A stretch of 64,000 nt of DNA from CBDIHH01 sp965279095 (GTDB taxonomy: Bacteria > Pseudomonadota > Alphaproteobacteria > Caulobacterales > Caulobacteraceae): assembly GCA_965279095.1 (NCBI GenBank), contig CBDIHH010000003.1, positions 310,001 to 374,000 on the forward strand, given 5' to 3'. A program made the position numbers and the translations under genes. Every line of letters begins with the position of its first letter. The first letter of the stretch is position 1. Positions 1 to 8,846 of this stretch are shown piece after piece. Below the pieces are notes generated by a model, which saw only the letters and a list, made by a program, of their open reading frames with translations, searched no databases and was not told the DNA's origin.

Positions 1-1032
1 GGCATGGGCGGCGTGCTCCATGTGCAGCCAGTCCCCCAGGGCCAGCAGCATGGTCTCCAGACCCTGGGCCAGTTGCGGCGTCATGTCGGCGGCGCCCAAG
101 AGCTTCGCGTCGATCCACACCCCTCGCGCCTGGCCCAGCAACTGGGGGTCGTTCAGCAGACGTTGCTTCAAGGCCTCGCCCTGGGCCCTCAGCTCCGGAT
201 CGTCGCCCAGCCGGACGATGAGATCCTCCACGCCCTGCTGCAGCTGCCGGCGCCAGGGATGCTCTGGGTCGCGCAGGTCGCCCAGCAGTTGCAGCACGCC
301 CGCCGTGATTTTTCCGGCGATGGCCCGGTCCACAACCTTGGGCATCCACCGGAACGACTGGGCCTCGACCTTGGCCTCAATGACCTGCGCATTGTCCTCC
401 AGAAAGCGGGACATCCGGTCCAGCGCCCACGCCGCCAGGGCCTGGGCGCGGGCCGGGGTCCAGGCGATGGCCAGCACCTTTCCCGCCGCCGGGGCCGCCG
501 GGGTCGCGCGCGCCGCGCCCAGGGCGGCGGCCGCGGCCAGGTCGCTCAAGGCGTCGGCCGGGAGCATTTGGACAATCTCGGAGATCAGGGCGGCGAGGCG
601 CTGTGACAGGCGGCGGGCGTTGGCCGGACGCCGCAGCCATTCGCCGCCCCAGCGGCCCAGTTCAAGCTGGCGCACCCGCGCGTCCAACACCTCGACGGTC
701 AGGAAGTTGTTGGCGATGAAACTGCCGAGGGCGTCGCCGATCCGCGCCTTGCTGCTGGGGATGATCCCAGTGTGGGGAATGGGCAGGCCGAAGGGCCGGC
801 GGAACAGGGCGGAGACCGCGAACCAGTCGGCGCAGGCGCCGACCATGCCCGCCTCCGCGAAGGCCCTCACATAGCCCCGCCCCGGCCAGTGGGGTCCTGC
901 AAGCCCCGCCGCCACATAGACCGCAGCCATCAGCACCAGCAGTCCCGTGGCGATGATCCGCATCCGCTTCAGGTCGCGGGCCCTGACGGCATCGGCGCTG
1001 GCCTGAGAGGCGGAGCTCTGGTGGCTGTTCAT
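1..1032 (-). CDS. DUF445 family membrane protein (3' part outside window)
   Basis: The minus-strand frame is open from an ATG at 1032 to the window edge without a stop, so the C-terminus is missing; about 344 residues are visible. It opens with a short polar stretch, then a hydrophobic segment (about residues 25-45), followed by a conserved region rich in small residues with FAEAGMVGACADWFAV and LFRRPFGLPIPHTGIIP. This glycine/tryptophan/arginine arrangement is characteristic of DUF445 (YjiN-like) inner-membrane proteins. The rest is long amphipathic helices, as expected for the family. The biochemical role of DUF445 proteins is not established. It is transcribed away from the next minus-strand gene, leaving about 135 bases between them. 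Confidence 0.85.
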   Translation of the reverse strand, partial: MNSHQSSASQASADAVRARDLKRMRIIATGLLVLMAAVYVAAGLAGPHWPGRGYVRAFAEAGMVGACADWFAVSALFRRPFGLPIPHTGIIPSSKARIGDALGSFIANNFLTVEVLDARVRQLELGRWGGEWLRRPANARRLSQRLAALISEIVQMLPADALSDLAAAAALGAARATPAAPAAGKVLAIAWTPARAQALAAWALDRMSRFLEDNAQVIEAKVEAQSFRWMPKVVDRAIAGKITAGVLQLLGDLRDPEHPWRRQLQQGVEDLIVRLGDDPELRAQGEALKQRLLNDPQLLGQARGVWIDAKLLGAADMTPQLAQGLETMLLALGDWLHMEHAAHA

Positions 1033-1167
1033 GGCGGGCCGGCCTCGAGCGACTTTGGGGCCACGACGCGCCGCTGGCCCGTCAGCTGCTTGCAAAACCC
1101 TCTTACAACCATGCGCGCTCGCCGCCGAGGGCGCGCGCGCTATCGTGCCGCCTTGCCACCAATGGGG

Positions 1168-1677
1168 TCAGGCGGGCGCCAGCCTTCGGGCGAACCGGGG
1201 CCCGCGAGCACGCGGCGCGCCCACCGCCAGAGCGACGACCGCCACCCCGGCGGCCACCACCAGCGCGTCCTCGACGAGCCCGCTGCGGGTCTGCCCCACC
1301 TGGGCCATGGCCTTTTTCCGGCCCGCCAGCGTGAGGTAGGCCAGAGGGACGGCGGTCGCCACGGCAGCGATCGCGCCCGCCCGTTCGCGGCCGCGCGGGG
1401 CCAGGGCGGCTCCGGCGATGCCGGCGCTCATGACCCGCGCCAGCAGTCCCAGGAACACTGTCCGATCCGGCGCCGACTTCATCTTGTCGCCGAACAGTTC
1501 GCCCGCGCCCATGGCCAGGGCGCCGAACTTGAACAGGGGATGATCGAGCAGGATCAGCCGCCCAGGCGGGCGGCGGCCCATCAGGCGCGCCGCCGCGAGG
1601 GCCGCCATCGGGGTCATGGAACGGGCGCTGGCGACAGCGCCGATCAGGGCGGAGGGAAGCAGTGCGGGAAGGCTCAT
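1168..1677 (-). CDS. DUF4126-like small membrane protein
   Basis: This is a 169-residue protein dominated by alanine-rich hydrophobic helices. The order of motifs fits DUF4126 proteins: an N-terminal segment with GAVASARSMTP, a middle segment with KFGALAMGAGELFGDKMKSAPDRT, then two further hydrophobic helices around residues 85-115 and 133-153. Family members are integral inner-membrane proteins of unknown function. It lies between the DUF445 gene and a HicB-like gene, all on the minus strand, so these small genes may be cotranscribed. The family assignment rests on motif resemblance and could be wrong; the membrane character is clear. Confidence 0.65.
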   Translation of the reverse strand: MSLPALLPSALIGAVASARSMTPMAALAAARLMGRRPPGRLILLDHPLFKFGALAMGAGELFGDKMKSAPDRTVFLGLLARVMSAGIAGAALAPRGRERAGAIAAVATAVPLAYLTLAGRKKAMAQVGQTRSGLVEDALVVAAGVAVVALAVGAPRARGPRFARRLAPA

Positions 1678-1736
1678 GCAGCATTAACCCGCAAGGCGCG
1701 CCCTGGTTCACCGTCTCTCTGTCCGACCCGCCCGGC

Positions 1737-2396
1737 CTAGTGGGGCGCGCCGGGGCCCGGGGGCGGGGTCTCGGCGTCAGCGCCGGCGGCAGTCCGCGCC
1801 TCGGCCTCCTTGCGGCGCGCCAGGGCGGCCGCCAGGCTCTCGGCGGCCTTGCGGATGGTGTCGGTCACCCGGCCGTCGAACTCGGCCATGTGGCGGTTGA
1901 AGGCCGACTCCGGTCCGAGGTTGTCCGTGATCTTGCGGCTGACCTGGGACCATTCGCTCTGCAGTTGGCGGGCGACGGCGTCCAGGTCCACGAGCCCCGC
2001 GTGGCCGGTCTTGTCGCCCAGGGCCTTGCGCGCCGCAGCGGCGATGAAGCCCGAGCGGCTCATGCCGCCCGCCTCCGCCGCCTGGTCGATGCGCTTGAGC
2101 AGGCGCTCGCCGATGGAGATGTTCACCCGCAGGGGCGTGTCGTCCACCGATACATCCACCAGGAACGGAATGTCCCCCGCCGAGAGGGCCAGGCTCTCGA
2201 GCGCGGTGGCTTGCGGCCAGGCCTCGCCCTCGTCGCTGAGGCGATGTAGCTGATGGGCGAGCACTGCGCGGGCCTCCGCCAGCATGCTGGCCACGTCCAA
2301 GCCCGAGGCCGTGACGCCGGGCAGGTCGGGAAAGCGGGCGACATAGCCGGCGGCCTGGTCGCCCTTGGCGATGGCGACGTAGATGATGACGGTCAT
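1737..2396 (-). CDS. HicB-family antitoxin-like protein (orphan)
   Basis: This 219-residue protein has two recognisable parts. Residues 1-70 match the HicB fold: a beta-rich start (MTVIIYVAIAKGDQAAGYVARF), then FPDLPGVTASGLDVASMLAEA, typical of HicB antitoxins. Residues about 85-125 (LRVNISIGERLLKRIDQAAE and SRSGFIAAAARKAL) look like a ribbon-helix-helix DNA-binding domain. A C-terminal tail of about 90 residues, ending in a proline-rich stretch, is longer than in typical HicB. No HicA-like small toxin gene is visible on either side, so it appears to be an orphan regulator. The ATG at 2396 is chosen because the HicB fold starts there and a GAGG sequence precedes it; the longer upstream frame is antisense to the PQQ dehydrogenase. 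Confidence 0.75.
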   Translation of the reverse strand: MTVIIYVAIAKGDQAAGYVARFPDLPGVTASGLDVASMLAEARAVLAHQLHRLSDEGEAWPQATALESLALSAGDIPFLVDVSVDDTPLRVNISIGERLLKRIDQAAEAGGMSRSGFIAAAARKALGDKTGHAGLVDLDAVARQLQSEWSQVSRKITDNLGPESAFNRHMAEFDGRVTDTIRKAAESLAAALARRKEAEARTAAGADAETPPPGPGAPH

Positions 2397-2564
2397 GGGG
2401 AACCTCGACGTTGAAGGACCCGTCATAGATTGTGTAGAAATGCGCAACATCAAGGGGGAAGCGCCTCCGGATAAGCGCAGCCTGCGCACCAACCGCTGAC
2501 TGTTGACATCTTGGCCGGCGCGCGGCCCCATGGCGGCGCTTGTTCGATAAGCGTTGGAGGAACG

Positions 2565-4652
2565 ATGGCCTGGCGTCGCCTGTCTTGGACTGCGGCCTTC
2601 CCGCTGATCGTGGCCCTTGGCCTGGGCGGCATGGCCGCCGCGCCGCCAACCCCCGCCAATATCACCGCCGCGCGCATGGGCGATCCCGCCGCCAGCCCGG
2701 GCGACTGGATGTCGTACGGCCGTACCTATGACGAGCAGCGCTTCAGCCCGCTCACCCAGATCAATGACCGGACGGCCCAGCAGCTGGGCCTGGCTTGGTA
2801 TGTCGATCTGGAGACGACACGGGGGATGGAGTCCACGCCGCTGTTCATCGATGGGGTGCTCTACAACGTCGAGTCCTGGAACGTTGCCACCGCCTATGAC
2901 GCCCGCACCGGCAAGCCCCTGTGGCGCTTTGATCCGCAGGTGCCCCGCGACACCGGCGGCAAGGCCTGCTGCGACATCATCAGTCGGGGGCTGGCCGCCT
3001 GGCGCGGCAAGATCCTCATGGCCACCCTCGACGGCCGCCTGATCGCCATCGACGCCCGCACCGGCAAGTCGATGTGGTCGGTGCAGACGCTGGAGCCGGG
3101 TTGGCCCTACACCATCACCGGCGCCCCCCGGGTCTATGACGGGGTGGTGGTGATCGGCAACGCCGGGGCTGAGGCCGCCGTACCCGGCTATGTCTCGGGC
3201 TACGACGCGGAAACGGGCCGGCGGAAGTGGCGCTTCCGCATCGTTCCGGGCGATCCCGCCAAGGGCCATGACAAGGTCCAAGCCATGGCCGCCAAGACCT
3301 GGTCGCCCGGCGCGTGGAAGAACGGCGGCGGGGGCACGGCCTGGGATTCGTTCGCCTACGATGCCAAGCTCAAGCTGGTCTATATCGGCACCGGCAACGG
3401 CGGCCCGTGGGCGCGGGAGAAGCGCAGCCCCGGCGGCGGGGACAACCTGTTCCTGTCGTCCATCGTGGCCCTCAACGTCCAGACCGGCGCCTACGCCTGG
3501 CACTACCAGACGACCCCGGGCGACACCTGGGACTACACCGCGACCCAGAGCCTGATCCTCGCTGACCTGCCCGTCGGGGGCCGGCGCACCCCGGTGATCA
3601 TGCAGGCTCCCAAGAACGGCTTCTTCTATGTGCTGGACCGCCGGACCGGAAAACTGATTTCCGCCAAGCCCTACACCCCCATCACCTGGGCCAGCGGCAT
3701 CGACATGAAGACCGGCCGGCCCATCGAGAACCCTGGCGTACGCTATGGCGAGCGGCCGGTGATGATCTCCCCGGGGCCGCTCGGCGGCCACAACTGGTTC
3801 CCCATGGCCTACAGCCCGAAGACCGGCCTGGCCTATTTCGCCGCCTCGCAGAACTTCAGCGCCTATGCGGTGAACCCTGACTTCCAGGTCAGGCCGGGCC
3901 AGATCCAGCAGATGGGCACCTCCAGCACCGGCTATGAGGCGGAGCGCCAGGCGATCGCCGACTACGGCCGCGCCCACAGCCGCCACTGGCTGGCCGCCTG
4001 GGATCCCGTCGCCCAGAAGGAAGCCTGGCGGGCACCCTATCCGAAGCTCGGCAGCGGCGGGGTGCTCGCCACGGCGGGCAACCTCGTGTTCCAGGGGACC
4101 ATTGAGCGGACCCTGGCGGCCTATCGCGCCGACACCGGCCAGAAGGTGTGGGAGGCGCCGATCCAGCAGGTCGCCATGGCCGGGCCCATCACCTACGCCC
4201 TCGACGGCGTGCAGTATGTGGCGGTCAACGCCGGCCTCGGCGGCGGCATGCCGCACGCGGCGCCCACCGACGCGCCGATCTCCGAGAACGCCCGCCTGCT
4301 GGTGTTCAAGCTGGGCGGCAAGGCGGTCCTGCCGCCGGTCCAGGCGAGGGTGGAAGCCCGGCTGGACCGTCCGCCGGTCGTGACCGCCAGCGCGCAGACC
4401 CTCAAGCGCGGCGAGACCCTCTACGCCAACACCTGCATCGGCTGCCACGGGGCTCGGGCCACGGGGGGCATGAAGGACCTGCGGCGATCCAGCCCGCAGA
4501 CCCACGCGCAGTACCCGGACATCCTCCTCAAGGGTTCGCGCGCCGAAAAGGGAATGGCCAGCTTCGCCAGCGTCCTGTCGCCGGAGGACGTCGAGGCCAT
4601 CCACCAGTATATCTACAAGCGCATCAACGAGGACTGGGAGAACCTCAAATAG
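2565..4652 (+). CDS. PQQ-dependent alcohol dehydrogenase with cytochrome c domain (quinohemoprotein)
   Basis: This 695-residue protein should oxidise alcohols in the periplasm, passing electrons from PQQ to its own haem. It starts with a signal peptide (about residues 1-26), chosen because GGAGG lies just upstream of the ATG at 2565. The eight-bladed propeller shows the adjacent cysteines C135-C136 of the PQQ pocket. The catalytic region reads PGDTWDYTATQ, with D323 as the likely base. The residue two positions later is T325, not the extra Asp of lanthanide-dependent XoxF/PedH enzymes, so calcium dependence is predicted. A C-terminal cytochrome c has CIGCH at 624-628 and a candidate distal Met at 664. 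No PQQ biosynthesis gene is in the window. The substrate cannot be read from sequence. Confidence 0.93.
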   Translation: MAWRRLSWTAAFPLIVALGLGGMAAAPPTPANITAARMGDPAASPGDWMSYGRTYDEQRFSPLTQINDRTAQQLGLAWYVDLETTRGMESTPLFIDGVLYNVESWNVATAYDARTGKPLWRFDPQVPRDTGGKACCDIISRGLAAWRGKILMATLDGRLIAIDARTGKSMWSVQTLEPGWPYTITGAPRVYDGVVVIGNAGAEAAVPGYVSGYDAETGRRKWRFRIVPGDPAKGHDKVQAMAAKTWSPGAWKNGGGGTAWDSFAYDAKLKLVYIGTGNGGPWAREKRSPGGGDNLFLSSIVALNVQTGAYAWHYQTTPGDTWDYTATQSLILADLPVGGRRTPVIMQAPKNGFFYVLDRRTGKLISAKPYTPITWASGIDMKTGRPIENPGVRYGERPVMISPGPLGGHNWFPMAYSPKTGLAYFAASQNFSAYAVNPDFQVRPGQIQQMGTSSTGYEAERQAIADYGRAHSRHWLAAWDPVAQKEAWRAPYPKLGSGGVLATAGNLVFQGTIERTLAAYRADTGQKVWEAPIQQVAMAGPITYALDGVQYVAVNAGLGGGMPHAAPTDAPISENARLLVFKLGGKAVLPPVQARVEARLDRPPVVTASAQTLKRGETLYANTCIGCHGARATGGMKDLRRSSPQTHAQYPDILLKGSRAEKGMASFASVLSPEDVEAIHQYIYKRINEDWENLK

Positions 4653-4756
4653 CCGCCCCGCTGGACCTGGCTCTGTTTTGACCAGGCTCAAAGTCGGCCC
4701 CGCAGGAAGGCGCCTTACTGCTTCGGCGGGCCCCGAACGCCCGAGCGGAGGACGAC

Positions 4757-5116
4757 ATGGCCAGTGAACCCCACCACCTCATCGCCGCCAGCCGGGTGCA
4801 GGGCGCTCCGGTCTTCGGCGCCGAAGGCAAGCGCCTGGGCAAGATCGAAGACATCATGCTGGACAAGGCGACAGGCAAGGCCACCTACGCCCTGATGGGG
4901 CACGACGGCTTCCTGGGGGTTGGCGAGCAGTTCTATCCGCTGCCCTGGTCGATGCTCACCTATGACGAGAAACGCCATGGCTATGTGGCGCCCATCACCC
5001 AGAAGCAGCTGTCCGACGGCCACGCCGTGGGCGACCGTGAGGTCGAGGACGAGTGCGACTGGCGCGAGTCGGTGCACACCTTCTACGGCGTCAGCCCCTA
5101 CTGGATGCCCGGCTGA
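4757..5116 (+). CDS. PRC-barrel domain protein
   Basis: This is a 119-residue soluble protein. Its core (about residues 8-70) has the PRC-barrel pattern: an I-A-x-S-R-V-x-G-x-x-V start, GKRLGKIEDIMLDKATGKATYAL, then FLGVGEQFYPLPWSML. PRC-barrel proteins occur in photosynthetic reaction centre H subunits, in RimM and in many small alphaproteobacterial proteins whose partners are unknown. GGAGGACGAC lies immediately upstream of the start. It sits about 100 bases after the PQQ dehydrogenase on the same strand, but nothing in the sequence ties their functions together. Confidence 0.88.
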   Translation: MASEPHHLIAASRVQGAPVFGAEGKRLGKIEDIMLDKATGKATYALMGHDGFLGVGEQFYPLPWSMLTYDEKRHGYVAPITQKQLSDGHAVGDREVEDECDWRESVHTFYGVSPYWMPG

Positions 5117-5126
5117 CCGGGGCTGC

Positions 5127-7409
5127 TCAGACAAGGATCCTGACGGGCACTGTCTTGTACGCGGGGGTGAAGCTCTCCTTGGCGTAATGGCCCAGGGGCA
5201 TCAGGTCGTTGCACTCGGGGTAGTAGGCCCCCAGGCACCCCGCGGGGATGTCGTAGGGGGTGGCCCGCAGGCCCCGGTGCTCCCGCACGATGCCGTCATC
5301 GGACACCGTGGACAGTCCCACCACCTGGCCTTCGGCGATACCCAGTCGCGCCATATCCTGGCGGTTGATGAACAGCACGTCGCGGGTCCCGGAGACGCCG
5401 CGGAAGCGGTCCTCATAGCCGTAGACGGTGGTGTTGAACTGGTCGTTGGACCGCAGGGTCATCAGCCGGAACACCCCCGCCTGGTCGGCGAAGCCGGTGG
5501 CGGACAGGGCGCTCGGCCGCACGAAATTGGCCTTGCCGTTGGCGGACTCGCTGAAGTTGCGCTCGCGGGCCTTGTTGCCCCGGTGGAAGCCCCCGGGCTG
5601 GCGGAAGCGACCGTTGAAATCCTTGAACGATAGCGGGTAGGTGGCCTCGATGGCGTCGCGCACCAGGGCGTAGTCCCCGGTCCAGCGGTCCCAGTCGACC
5701 CTGGGGTTGGGGGGCAGGAGCGCCTTGGCGATGCCGGCGACGATGGCCGGCTCGGACAGCAGCCGTTCGCCCGCGGGCGGATGCTGGCCCAGGGACGCGT
5801 GGATGCAACTGGTGGAGTCCTCCATCGACACGGTCTGCGGGCCGGTCGCCTGCTCGTCCCGTTCGATCCGGCTCAGGCACGGCAGCAGGTAGGCCGTCCT
5901 GCCGTTGATCAGATGGCTGCGGTTGAGCTTCGTGGCGATCTGCACCGTCAGGGCCATGCCTCGCCAGGCGGCCTCAAGGCGGTCGCGGTCGGGGGCGGCG
6001 CGCAGGAAGTTGCCGCCCAGACTGACAAAGCCCTGCACCTCCCCGGCGATGACGCCCTCGCAGGCGGTCACCGTGTTGAGGCCCTCCTGCGTAGGGGGAT
6101 CGAACCCGTAGATGGCCTTCAGCGCCTCGAGCGGCGCCAGGGCGGGCTTTTCCGTGATGCCCACCGTCCGCTGGCCCTGGACGTTCGAGTGACCCCGCAC
6201 CGGGCAGGCGCCGGCGCCGGGCTTGCCGATATTGCCTTTCAGAAGCAGCAGGTTGCAGACCATCTGCACCGCCTCAACCCCCAGGTGGTGCTGGGTGATG
6301 CCCATGCCGTAGACGCCGATCACGGCCGCAGCCTTGGCGTAGACCGCCGCGGCGGCCTCCAGGTCTGCGCGGAGGAGGCCGGTCTCGCCCTCGATGTCGT
6401 CCCAGACGGTGTCGCGACAGAACTGGGCAAAAGGCTCGTAACCGTCGGTGTAGGTCTCGATGAAGTCGTGGTCGAGGACCGGCGCGTCGCCCCGCGCTCG
6501 GGCCGCGTCGTCGGCGGCGATCACGGTCTTGCACAGGCCGACGATGGCGGCGATGTCGCTGCCGGCGCGCAGCTGCAGATACTGGGAGCTGATCGGCGTG
6601 GCGCGGCCGGTCGCCATCTGGAAGGGCGACTGTGGATTGACGAACTTGACCAGGCCCGGCTCGCGCAGGGGGTTGAAGGTGACGATGGGCACGCCCCGCC
6701 GGGCGGCTTTCTGCAGATCGTGGAGAAAGCGAGGGCTGTTGGATCCGACGTTCTGACCGAAGAAGAAGATGGCGTCGGTGGTCTCGAAATCCTCCACCAG
6801 CACCGTTCCGACGGGGGATCCGATGGACTTCTTGAGCCCCACCGACGTGCTCTCGTGGCACATGTTGGAGCTATCGGGCAGATTCTGGCTGCCGTACATC
6901 CGCGCCATCAGGGCGTACATGTATGAGGTTTCCAGCGACGCCCTGCCTGACGAATAGAAGACGACCTTCATGGGATCCAGCGCCTGAAGGGTCGCGGCGA
7001 TGGCGGTGAAGGCCTCCTGCCAGTCGCATTCGACATAGCGGTCGGTCGCAGGGTCGAACCGCATCGGCGCGGTCAGCCGGCCCGCCTGTTCCAGGTCGTA
7101 GTCGCTCCAACCCAGCAGTTCGGTCACGGTGTGCTCGGCGAAGAACGACGGCGTGCATCGGCGGGGGGTCAGGTCCCACAGCGTGGCCTTGGCGCCGTTC
7201 TCGCAGAATTCCGCGGGATGGGACTTGGCCGGCTTGGGCCAGGCGCAGCTGACGCACATGAAGCCGTCGGCCTTGTTCTGTCGCAGCAGCTCGCCGATCG
7301 GCAGGTCGTGTTCGTGGCCGGCGATGTTGCGGATGCCGGCCACAGATCCCCAGCCGCCGGCGGGTCCGTCATAGGGCTTGGTGCGGATTTTTCGAGGTCT
7401 ACGGGTCAT
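5127..7409 (-). CDS. FdhF/YdeP family molybdopterin oxidoreductase
   Basis: This 760-residue protein resembles the YdeP/FdhF group of molybdenum bis-MGD oxidoreductases, a cytoplasmic group related to formate dehydrogenase whose physiological substrates are mostly undefined. Near the N-terminus C52, C55 and C69 (CVSCAWPK then EFC) are probable iron-sulfur ligands. The segments VFYSSGRASLETSYMYALMA, MYGSQNLPDSSNMCHESTSV and FFFGQNVGSNSPRFLHDL are typical of cofactor binding, and GMGITQHHLGVEAVQMVCNL and GKPGAGACPVRGHSNVQGQR of the later part. The final about 120 residues form the dinucleotide-binding beta-barrel (LMTLRSNDQFNTTVYGY). It has no signal peptide. It is transcribed divergently from the CoA-transferase gene, with 197 bases between the starts. 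No fdhD or cofactor gene is nearby. Confidence 0.88.
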   Translation of the reverse strand: MTRRPRKIRTKPYDGPAGGWGSVAGIRNIAGHEHDLPIGELLRQNKADGFMCVSCAWPKPAKSHPAEFCENGAKATLWDLTPRRCTPSFFAEHTVTELLGWSDYDLEQAGRLTAPMRFDPATDRYVECDWQEAFTAIAATLQALDPMKVVFYSSGRASLETSYMYALMARMYGSQNLPDSSNMCHESTSVGLKKSIGSPVGTVLVEDFETTDAIFFFGQNVGSNSPRFLHDLQKAARRGVPIVTFNPLREPGLVKFVNPQSPFQMATGRATPISSQYLQLRAGSDIAAIVGLCKTVIAADDAARARGDAPVLDHDFIETYTDGYEPFAQFCRDTVWDDIEGETGLLRADLEAAAAVYAKAAAVIGVYGMGITQHHLGVEAVQMVCNLLLLKGNIGKPGAGACPVRGHSNVQGQRTVGITEKPALAPLEALKAIYGFDPPTQEGLNTVTACEGVIAGEVQGFVSLGGNFLRAAPDRDRLEAAWRGMALTVQIATKLNRSHLINGRTAYLLPCLSRIERDEQATGPQTVSMEDSTSCIHASLGQHPPAGERLLSEPAIVAGIAKALLPPNPRVDWDRWTGDYALVRDAIEATYPLSFKDFNGRFRQPGGFHRGNKARERNFSESANGKANFVRPSALSATGFADQAGVFRLMTLRSNDQFNTTVYGYEDRFRGVSGTRDVLFINRQDMARLGIAEGQVVGLSTVSDDGIVREHRGLRATPYDIPAGCLGAYYPECNDLMPLGHYAKESFTPAYKTVPVRILV

Positions 7410-7606
7410 CGGATCAGCTCGCTCAGGGACCTGTCGAACGTGCAGTCGAGCCTAAGGTTCGGATAGCACGATTTGATGGCTTGGCCGCGCCTGCGAGCGC
7501 CGTCGCTCGGCCAATTTCTTGGGGCGGCGGCAAGTTCCTGTGACTGGCTGGCGCCGCGGCCATTTGCGACGGTGGCGGCTGTCGAGAATCCATTGTACGG
7601 GCGCCC

Positions 7607-8836
7607 ATGTCCCCCAAGCCGCTTTCCGGAATCCGCGTGGCCGATCTCAGCCGCGTCCTGGCGGGGCCCTGGGCGGGACAGATGCTGGCTGATCTCGGCG
7701 CCGAGGTGATCAAGGTCGAGCGGCCGGTGACCGGGGACGAGAGCCGCATCTACGGCCCCATCTTCCTGAAGGATACGGACGGCAATCCCACCCAGGACAC
7801 GCCGACCTTCCTGGCGGCCAACCGCAGCAAGAAGTCGATCACCGCCAACATCGCCACCCCCGAGGGGCAGGAGGTGATCCGACGGCTGGCAGCCCAGTGC
7901 GACGTGCTGATCGAGAACTACAAGGTCGGCGACCTCGCCCGTCATGGCCTCGACTACGAGAGCCTGAAGGCGGTCAACCCGCGGCTGATCTATTGCTCGG
8001 TGACGGGCTTCGGCCAGACCGGCCCCTATCGCAAGCGGCCCGGCTATGACCCCATCGCCCAGGCCATGAGCGGCTTCATGAGCACCACCGGCATCCCCGA
8101 CGGCGAGCCGGGCGCCGGGCCGATGAAGGCCGGGCCGAGCATCATCGACCTGGCCACCGGCCTGTATGCGGTCATCGGCATCCAGGGCGCCCTGTATCGC
8201 CGGGACGTCCAGGGCGGCGGCGGGGAGTATATCGACATGTCGCTGCTCGACTGCGGCGTCGCCTTCACCTCGCACTTCGCCATGACCTATGTGGTGTCGG
8301 GGCAGCAGCCCCCGCGGGTGGGCACCCAGGGCGCCAGCGGCATGCCCGGCGGGGTGTTCGCCTGCAAGGACGGGCACATCATGATCGCGGCAGGCACCGA
8401 CCGACTGTATCCGAAGTTCTGCGATGTGCTGGGCCATCCTGAGCTGGCGACCGACCCCCGCTTTACCTCCAACAGCCTGCGCATCATCAACCGCAAGGTG
8501 CTGGTGCCGATCCTGGAGGCGCTGCTCATCGAATGGACGGCGCACGACCTCTACGAGGCCCTCAACGCCGCCGGCGTCCCGGCCTCTCCGGTCAACACCC
8601 TGCCGCAGATGTTCGAGGATCCGCAGGTTCAGGCCCGCGAGATGATCCGCACCGTGCCGCATCCGCGGGCGGGGTCGCTGACCCTGCTGGCCAATCCGAT
8701 CCGCTACGCCGGCATGTCGACCAACGACCACACCGCCCCGCCGGGGGTAGGCGAGCACGCCGACGAAATCCTCCAAGGGCTTCTCGGCTATAGCCCCGAC
8801 GAGATGGCGGCCATGCGCGCCGCCGGCGCCATCTAA
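7607..8836 (+). CDS. CaiB/BaiF family III CoA-transferase (module 1)
   Basis: This 409-residue protein should move CoA between acyl groups, a way of activating a carboxylic acid without ATP. The family III hallmarks are present: LSGIRVADLSRVLAGPWAGQ at the start, LADLGAEVIKVERP, then IYCSVTGFGQTGPYRKRPGYD. D181 in SIIDLATGLYA aligns with the catalytic Asp of formyl-CoA transferase by motif. It is closely similar along its length to the second CoA-transferase at 12.7-13.9 kb. It heads a tightly spaced run: the next acyl-CoA dehydrogenase starts 10 bases after its stop. The substrate is unknown, but the context points to entry of an acid into a beta-oxidation-like pathway. Confidence 0.93.
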   Translation: MSPKPLSGIRVADLSRVLAGPWAGQMLADLGAEVIKVERPVTGDESRIYGPIFLKDTDGNPTQDTPTFLAANRSKKSITANIATPEGQEVIRRLAAQCDVLIENYKVGDLARHGLDYESLKAVNPRLIYCSVTGFGQTGPYRKRPGYDPIAQAMSGFMSTTGIPDGEPGAGPMKAGPSIIDLATGLYAVIGIQGALYRRDVQGGGGEYIDMSLLDCGVAFTSHFAMTYVVSGQQPPRVGTQGASGMPGGVFACKDGHIMIAAGTDRLYPKFCDVLGHPELATDPRFTSNSLRIINRKVLVPILEALLIEWTAHDLYEALNAAGVPASPVNTLPQMFEDPQVQAREMIRTVPHPRAGSLTLLANPIRYAGMSTNDHTAPPGVGEHADEILQGLLGYSPDEMAAMRAAGAI

Positions 8837-8846
8837 GGGCCGGGGC

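Noticed and set aside
2397..4691. Very long minus-strand open frame opposite the PQQ dehydrogenase
   Set aside because: It is the antisense of a clear PQQ enzyme; only its C-terminal part (1737-2396) shows a real family, HicB. High GC content keeps antisense frames open.
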